Shown here: positions 60,075 to 64,000 of the stretch, piece by piece
Position numbering within the stretch: the stretch's first letter is position 1
Layout of the letters: every line of letters starts with the position of its first letter
From: Oscillospiraceae bacterium
GTDB taxonomy: Bacteria; Bacillota; Clostridia; Oscillospirales; Ruminococcaceae
Length of the DNA stretch: 64,000 nucleotides
Reading direction: 5' to 3'
Assembly: GCA_017847835.1 (NCBI GenBank)
Contig: JAGASH010000003.1
Span: 123,084 to 187,083, forward strand
The notes under the pieces: generated by a model
What the model was told of the DNA's origin: nothing
Databases searched by the model: none
Seen by the model: only the letters and a program-made list of their open reading frames with translations
Translations under genes and position numbers: made by a program

Positions 60075-60641
60075 TTGAAACGAGGTGAAACGTCGTTGGG
60101 CAGTCCCGAAATTGATTTATTTTTCAATAACGCATACGAACAGACGTTCAGCGCCGTTTCAAGGTACGTCGCGAGCCACGCGTCACGTTTTCAGGACGCG
60201 GAGGACATTATACAGAACGTCTACACTCGGTTTTACAAGAGGCTTTGCGATAAAGGCTGCGACGATATAGAGTCGGCGGAGGCTTTCCTTATAAATATAG
60301 CGAAATTTGAGTGCCGTACATTCCTGTCGAGCTTCATAAAACGCCGCGACAGGGTGAAAAATATGTCCGAGTTCTCCGAGGAGGAGTCGGCGGCGCTTGA
60401 CGCAGAGCTGTCCCGCGATGAACCGCTGCTCGAAGATATTATGAGCAACAAAATCCTCGCAAAGCAGATTTTCGATGATATTGTCAGAAATGACGAAACA
60501 GTCGGGCAGATTTTCTACCTGCATTTTGTGTGCGATATGAAGCTGGACGAGGTTGCGAAGCGGCTTGGGCTGAACCTCTCGACGGTCAAGAACAAGCTTT
60601 ACCGCACGATTGAACGGCAAAAGAAAAAGTATGAAATCTGA
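60075..60641 (+). CDS. ECF-type sigma-70 family RNA polymerase sigma factor
   Basis: 188 residues with sigma region 2 (DAEDIIQNVYTRFYKRL) and region 4 (LDEVAKRLGLNLSTVKNKLYRTIERQ). Start may be TTG 60075 or TTG 60096; the latter has GAGGTG seven bases upstream and gives 181 residues. Followed after about 95 bases by a gene whose product begins with a cytoplasmic segment and a membrane helix, as anti-sigma factors do. Its own promoter is a sigma-A one, with no obvious autoregulated site. Confidence 0.88.
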   Translation: MKRGETSLGSPEIDLFFNNAYEQTFSAVSRYVASHASRFQDAEDIIQNVYTRFYKRLCDKGCDDIESAEAFLINIAKFECRTFLSSFIKRRDRVKNMSEFSEEESAALDAELSRDEPLLEDIMSNKILAKQIFDDIVRNDETVGQIFYLHFVCDMKLDEVAKRLGLNLSTVKNKLYRTIERQKKKYEI

Positions 60642-60735
60642 TTTTACGGGCAACTTTTAAGGCAAACGGAATATGCTGTATTAAACGGCATTTGCATATA
60701 TTATTCCGAATTTTACGGGAAAGGAGGACGTTTTT

Positions 60736-62892
60736 GTGAATAAGCGCGATTTTTACAAGGAATTGATGAGCGAATATCAGTTCGACAAGGATAAAATTTT
60801 CGCAAATGCCAAAAAAGGCAAGTTCGCGAAACGTTCACCTATGCCCATTTATATAGGTGCAACTGCGGTTGCTGCCGCGGCTGTTGTCGGCGTGGGAACG
60901 TTTATGTTTACCTCTCTCGGCGGCGGCAAGGGTGTTGATTTGCTCACGGGAAGCACAATCGCGGCTCTTTCCAACAAGGAACGTATAGAGCGCGCTATCG
61001 AGGATATCCGCAAAAACGAGAATTCCGGTGAGCTGCACGACGTTATGGTAACGTTCAGAGTGCCTCTTTCGCCTTCCGAAGCGCAGCGAGTGCTCACGGA
61101 AAAGGCGCAGGCAAACGTTCCCGTGAAAATGCTGTATTTCAGCGACGGAAGCCGCGTTGTCGGTGCACAGGCTGTCGGCAAGGTTTTTGAAAAGGGCAAG
61201 GGTGAAATCACCGGCGCGGTTATAAACTGTGCGGGTTACCTTATGGAGCAGCTTCACAACAGCAGCGAGGTGTTCACGGTTGAAGTGCTGACTGCTGAGG
61301 ACGATTTGAACGTTGTGGCTCCGATTAATACAAGCGACCCCGAGATTGATAATCTCCCTGTGGTTGATATCGGTGGAGATGTTTCGATTGACACTTCGGG
61401 CGAGCCTTCTGTTCCTGTAAATCCGGACAGCGAAAGCACCGATGGTTCCGACGTTTCGGACAGCTCGGATGTTTCCGACGGCTCGGACAGCGAGGAAAAC
61501 AGCGGTGAAAGCACGGATACTTCCGAGGGAACCGTTCCTTCGGCTGACGTAATGCCCGAGGGAGTGACGCTTCCCGAAAATATCGGCGGAATGCAGTATG
61601 TCACAAAGCCCATTTCCGCGAAGGACGCGTTCTTTTTAAACGACGACTGCTTCTTCGTGATTAATTCTTACGGCGCGGCGATTTATGAATTTAACGGACG
61701 CTCCGAAAATCTCGTTTCTTCGATTGAATGTGAAAAACCGAGAATTGACTGGATTGCCGAGGACGGCTCGGAAATGCTTGTTTCCGCAGAAGCCGAGGGA
61801 AGACGCTCCAGACTGTTCTATGTGAACACATCAAATCGTTTGTTTACGGAACTTGACGTTGACGGGGTTGTAATGTCGGGCGAGATTTCTGACGTTGTTT
61901 ATAATAAGGCAAGCGGAATGCTTGTTATCAACGTTCTTGAAAATGGACAGTATTACACCTGCACGTCAATTTTTGACGGCAATACAGCTGAGTATGTGGC
62001 GGTTGCCTATTATAGCGGTGACGCTCAGGTTACAGTACTTGCTGCTGACGCAGAGTATGTGTATGTTTGCGTAATGAGAGAAAACTACACGGAAATTGTG
62101 AAAGCAGATGCGAATACTTCCTCCGATGGATTTGTGATTTTCTCAGAGGAAAGCTCTTGCGCGGTTACGCCTAATCTCGCGGGAACATACGCGGCGGTTG
62201 TCCTCAACAGCGGCTCGTATATCTTCGACCCTGTGACCGAAACAATGCTCGGAGTGCCTGCAAGCGGCGTGGTAAGCTTCGGAGCAAGCACAAACGGTTT
62301 CTCCTGCGGCGGCGGATATTATACTATCAGCGACGGCAGAATAACCGCTGCAAGCGGTCTGGAAATTGTCGGCAAAATCGATTGGAAGAACAGTTTCTCG
62401 ACGAAATATCAGGCAAAGGCTGTCGATGAGTGTGTGAAAATCACAGAAAGCTCGTATTCCCGCAAGAATACACAGCAGGGCTTGCTGTTCAACTCTCCTT
62501 ACGAGAATGCTTCGGAGGAGATACGCGCTGTTGTGAACAAGGCAATCGGTCTGCAAAACGCGATAGCGACAAACAGAGTATCGGCAAGCGGTATCGTTGA
62601 CGCGGAAACGCTCGCAAAGGCGATGAAGTCGATTTATTCGCAGAAAGCGGCAGAGCAGCTCAAAACACGCTGCAGCATTTCAGGGATTGAATTGTCCTAT
62701 GAAAACGGCGGTCTGAAAACTATAAATGTTTCGGATACCGTGCTCACAATTACCTCGAACAACGGAAAAACCGCAGCGGGCGTACTTTATATAAAAGCGG
62801 GAACGTTTGACGGTAAAATCGGCTATCACACCGTGAATGTAAATCTCGTGAACACGGGTGCGCAGTGGAAGCTTGACGGAATTATAGAATAA
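60736..62892 (+). CDS. large membrane-anchored partner of the sigma factor (putative anti-sigma)
   Basis: 718 residues. Cytoplasmic start about 1-34 with basic residues, one membrane helix about 36-60 (Ala/Val-rich), then 650 extracytoplasmic residues. A Ser/Asp/Glu-rich linker runs about 215-270, followed by a beta-rich region and a C-terminal part (about 630-718) that looks like an NTF2-type domain. GTG 60736 has AAAGGAGGACG upstream. Putative anti-sigma function rests on position and topology only; no zinc-binding or RskA-type motif is seen. The ectodomain is unusually long. Confidence 0.7.
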   Translation: MNKRDFYKELMSEYQFDKDKIFANAKKGKFAKRSPMPIYIGATAVAAAAVVGVGTFMFTSLGGGKGVDLLTGSTIAALSNKERIERAIEDIRKNENSGELHDVMVTFRVPLSPSEAQRVLTEKAQANVPVKMLYFSDGSRVVGAQAVGKVFEKGKGEITGAVINCAGYLMEQLHNSSEVFTVEVLTAEDDLNVVAPINTSDPEIDNLPVVDIGGDVSIDTSGEPSVPVNPDSESTDGSDVSDSSDVSDGSDSEENSGESTDTSEGTVPSADVMPEGVTLPENIGGMQYVTKPISAKDAFFLNDDCFFVINSYGAAIYEFNGRSENLVSSIECEKPRIDWIAEDGSEMLVSAEAEGRRSRLFYVNTSNRLFTELDVDGVVMSGEISDVVYNKASGMLVINVLENGQYYTCTSIFDGNTAEYVAVAYYSGDAQVTVLAADAEYVYVCVMRENYTEIVKADANTSSDGFVIFSEESSCAVTPNLAGTYAAVVLNSGSYIFDPVTETMLGVPASGVVSFGASTNGFSCGGGYYTISDGRITAASGLEIVGKIDWKNSFSTKYQAKAVDECVKITESSYSRKNTQQGLLFNSPYENASEEIRAVVNKAIGLQNAIATNRVSASGIVDAETLAKAMKSIYSQKAAEQLKTRCSISGIELSYENGGLKTINVSDTVLTITSNNGKTAAGVLYIKAGTFDGKIGYHTVNVNLVNTGAQWKLDGIIE

Positions 62893-62910
62893 ATGCGGCG
62901 AAAGCTGCTT

Positions 62911-62938
62911 AACCCTGCCTGCAATAGTGGGCGGGGTT
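62911..62938 (+). terminator. terminator of the sigma-factor operon
   Basis: AACCCTGCC (62911-62919) pairs with GGCGGGGTT (62930-62938), one wobble, followed by TTCTTTA. Confidence 0.8.
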
Positions 62939-62955
62939 TTCTTTAAGGGTGAAAA

Positions 62956-63315
62956 ATGAACAAAAAAGTGCTTGTCGGACTGATTGCCCTGCTTGCGGCA
63001 GCGGCTGTCGGAATTACGATTTTTGCGATAATGATGAATATTCCGCGAAAAAATCCCGTCGCTGAAATCTATCAGAATGGTGTTCTGATAAAAAGCGTGC
63101 ATTTGTCGGCGGACGCGGAATTTACAGTGGAGTGCGAAGACGGCATAAATGTCGTGAAAATCGAAAACGGGACAATAAGGGTTGCTTTTGCGGATTGTCC
63201 CGATAAAGTGTGCGTGAACAGAGGAGCTGTAAACGGCGGCGCTGTTCCGATTGTCTGCCTTCCGCACAGGCTGGAAATCCGCATTGTTGACGGTGAAAAA
63301 GAAGCGGACGCTTAA
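62956..63315 (+). CDS. NusG domain II-containing membrane-anchored protein
   Basis: 119 residues. An N-terminal membrane helix (about 5-27) is followed by an extracytoplasmic NusG-domain-II-like beta domain with CPDKVCV and VPIVCLPHRLEI. Such proteins sit near Gx-type transporters and FAD:FMN transferases in Clostridia, but none is beside it here. GGGTGAAAA upstream. Role unknown. Confidence 0.85.
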   Translation: MNKKVLVGLIALLAAAAVGITIFAIMMNIPRKNPVAEIYQNGVLIKSVHLSADAEFTVECEDGINVVKIENGTIRVAFADCPDKVCVNRGAVNGGAVPIVCLPHRLEIRIVDGEKEADA

Positions 63316-63407
63316 TTTTTTGTTTCTTGTGAATTTTTCGGAAATATGACATATAATAGAAAGTAAGAAAAATTTTAAAAAAATTTGAAATTTTTTTGAA
63401 AAAACTA

Positions 63408-63436
63408 TTGACAAATCGAGAATAAGATGATATAAT
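63408..63436 (+). promoter_or_regulatory. sigma-A promoter of the tRNA cluster
   Basis: Perfect consensus: TTGACA (63408-63413), 17-base spacer, TATAAT (63431-63436), about 44 bases before tRNA-Phe. Confidence 0.9.
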
Positions 63437-63479
63437 ATCATAGTCGGCTCGAGGTGATAAACCGAAAGCGTTGACAATT

Positions 63480-63555
63480 GCCTCTGTAGCTCAGTTGGTA
63501 GAGCAGGGGACTGAAAATCCCCGTGTCGTTGGTTCGATTCCGACCGGAGGCACCA
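63480..63555 (+). tRNA. tRNA-Phe (anticodon GAA)
   Basis: 76 bases with CCA. Acceptor GCCTCTG/CGGAGGC; anticodon stem GGGGA/TCCCC around loop CTGAAAA gives GAA. Confidence 0.96.
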
Positions 63556-63558
63556 TTT

Positions 63559-63634
63559 GCGGATTTAGCTCATCTGGTAGAGCGCCACCTTGCCAAGGTG
63601 GAGGTAGCGAGTTCGAGCCTCGTAATCCGCTCCA
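63559..63634 (+). tRNA. tRNA-Gly (anticodon GCC)
   Basis: 76 bases with CCA. Acceptor GCGGATT/AATCCGC; anticodon stem CCACC/GGTGG around TTGCCAA gives GCC. Three bases after tRNA-Phe. Confidence 0.96.
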
Positions 63635-63641
63635 TATTCGG

Positions 63642-63669
63642 ACTCCGAACGCGTTCGGCGCGGCGGAGT
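63642..63669 (+). other. spacer hairpin between tRNA-Gly and tRNA-Cys
   Basis: ACTCCG pairs with CGGAGT and the loop contains the palindrome CGAACGCGTTCG. Likely a processing signal for RNase P or RNase III. Confidence 0.45.
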
Positions 63670-63678
63670 TTGTTATTC

Positions 63679-63753
63679 GGCGCTATAGCCAAGTGGTAAG
63701 GCAAGGGTCTGCAAAACCCTCATTCCCCGGTTCAAATCCGGGTGGCGCCTCCA
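63679..63753 (+). tRNA. tRNA-Cys (anticodon GCA)
   Basis: 75 bases with CCA. Acceptor GGCGCTA/TGGCGCC; anticodon stem GGGT/ACCC region around CTGCAAA gives GCA. Confidence 0.96.
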
Positions 63754-63826
63754 CCCGAAAGGGTTCGCTTTTCGACGGAATATTTCAAGATTTTTTAAAA
63801 TTTTTTAAATTTTTTTAAAAAACCTC

Positions 63827-63855
63827 TTGACATTAGGGCTGAAAAGTGATATAAT
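63827..63855 (+). promoter_or_regulatory. sigma-A promoter, probably of an rRNA operon
   Basis: Perfect consensus: TTGACA (63827-63832), 17-base spacer, TATAAT (63850-63855), after an A/T-tract rich stretch (63790-63820) like an UP element. Confidence 0.85.
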
Positions 63856-63861
63856 AATCAA

Positions 63862-64000
63862 GTCGCCGCGAGAGAGCTCGTCAAGAGCGAACGAAGTGGT
63901 GACGCCTGTTCCTTGAAAATTGAACAATATGAAGAACGAATTATGACCTTGTCGATTCTGGTTTCTCGGACAAACAGTTTGGGGAACCGATGAGAAAACA
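63862..64000 (+). other. probable leader of an rRNA operon, cut by window edge
   Basis: After the promoter comes a GC-rich segment and then CCTTGAAAATTGAACAATA near 63912, a phrase typical of the leader before 16S rRNA genes in Firmicutes. The 16S gene itself does not start within the window. Confidence 0.6.

Noticed and set aside
63316..63407. TATAAT at 63352-63357 as a second tRNA promoter
   Set aside because: The best -35 candidate (TTGTGA) is 19 bases away and poor; the promoter at 63408-63436 is far better.
62680..63477. 265-codon - strand frame over the NusG-domain gene
   Set aside because: No start signal, runs opposite a well-formed gene and a terminator.
1..64000. CRISPR arrays, transposases, phage genes or attachment sites
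   Set aside because: No evenly spaced direct repeats with unique spacers, no transposase or integrase motifs and no phage structural genes were seen on either strand.

Overview
The window looks like a chromosome segment of an anaerobic Gram-positive bacterium of the class Clostridia, most likely an Oscillospiraceae/Ruminococcaceae-type gut or rumen organism. Supporting signs are the Firmicutes housekeeping order remA-gmk-priA-def-fmt-rsmB-rlmN-prpC-prkC-rsgA-thiN, a ferredoxin-linked 2-oxoacid oxidoreductase, a ThyX-type thymidylate synthase, HPr with both His15 and Ser46, and almost uniform TTGACA-17-TATAAT promoters. The assignment is an inference from gene content; no rRNA gene lies inside the window.

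Layout. 1-0.8 kb: a cut-off zinc-ribbon gene, a doubtful small reading frame and tRNA-Thr. 0.9-14.5 kb: a compact housekeeping run on the + strand (remA, gmk, priA, two tandem peptide deformylases, fmt, rsmB; then rlmN, prpC, prkC, rsgA, thiN and an iron-sulfur aldo/keto reductase). 14.6-22.7 kb: mixed genes (DUF4180, HD-GYP response regulator, a LytTR-DUF3021 pair, a double-domain ThyX, DUF1836) and a five-gene 2-oxoacid:ferredoxin oxidoreductase operon. 22.7-49.6 kb: a very large pectin/oligogalacturonide locus. 49.6-55.2 kb: a fructose PTS operon on the - strand that also carries ptsH and ptsI. 55.5-59.8 kb: chemoreceptor-like gene, a second LytTR-DUF3021 operon with TfoX-like and DUF3795 genes, tRNA-Leu and a HAD phosphatase. 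60-63.3 kb: ECF-type sigma factor with a large membrane-anchored partner and a NusG-domain-II protein. 63.4 kb to the end: tRNA-Phe, tRNA-Gly, tRNA-Cys, then a consensus promoter and leader that probably belong to an rRNA operon beginning just outside the window.

How the pectin locus works together. An LplB/LplC-type ABC importer with a large lipoprotein binding protein and two UgpC/MsmX-type ATPases would bring in oligogalacturonides. None of the carbohydrate enzymes has a signal peptide, so pectin methylesterase (CE8), polygalacturonase-like GH28, unsaturated galacturonyl hydrolase GH105 and a GH4 glycosidase appear to act in the cytoplasm. Galacturonate then goes through UxaC, UxaB and UxaA to 2-keto-3-deoxygluconate (KDG); unsaturated uronate goes through KduI and KduD to KDG; KdgK and a KDPG aldolase (fused to a VOC-type domain) finish the route to pyruvate and glyceraldehyde 3-phosphate. 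Six small unrecognised integral membrane proteins are threaded through the locus; they are the best candidate for something undescribed here. No regulator gene lies in the locus, but its promoter carries a LacI/CcpA-type palindrome.
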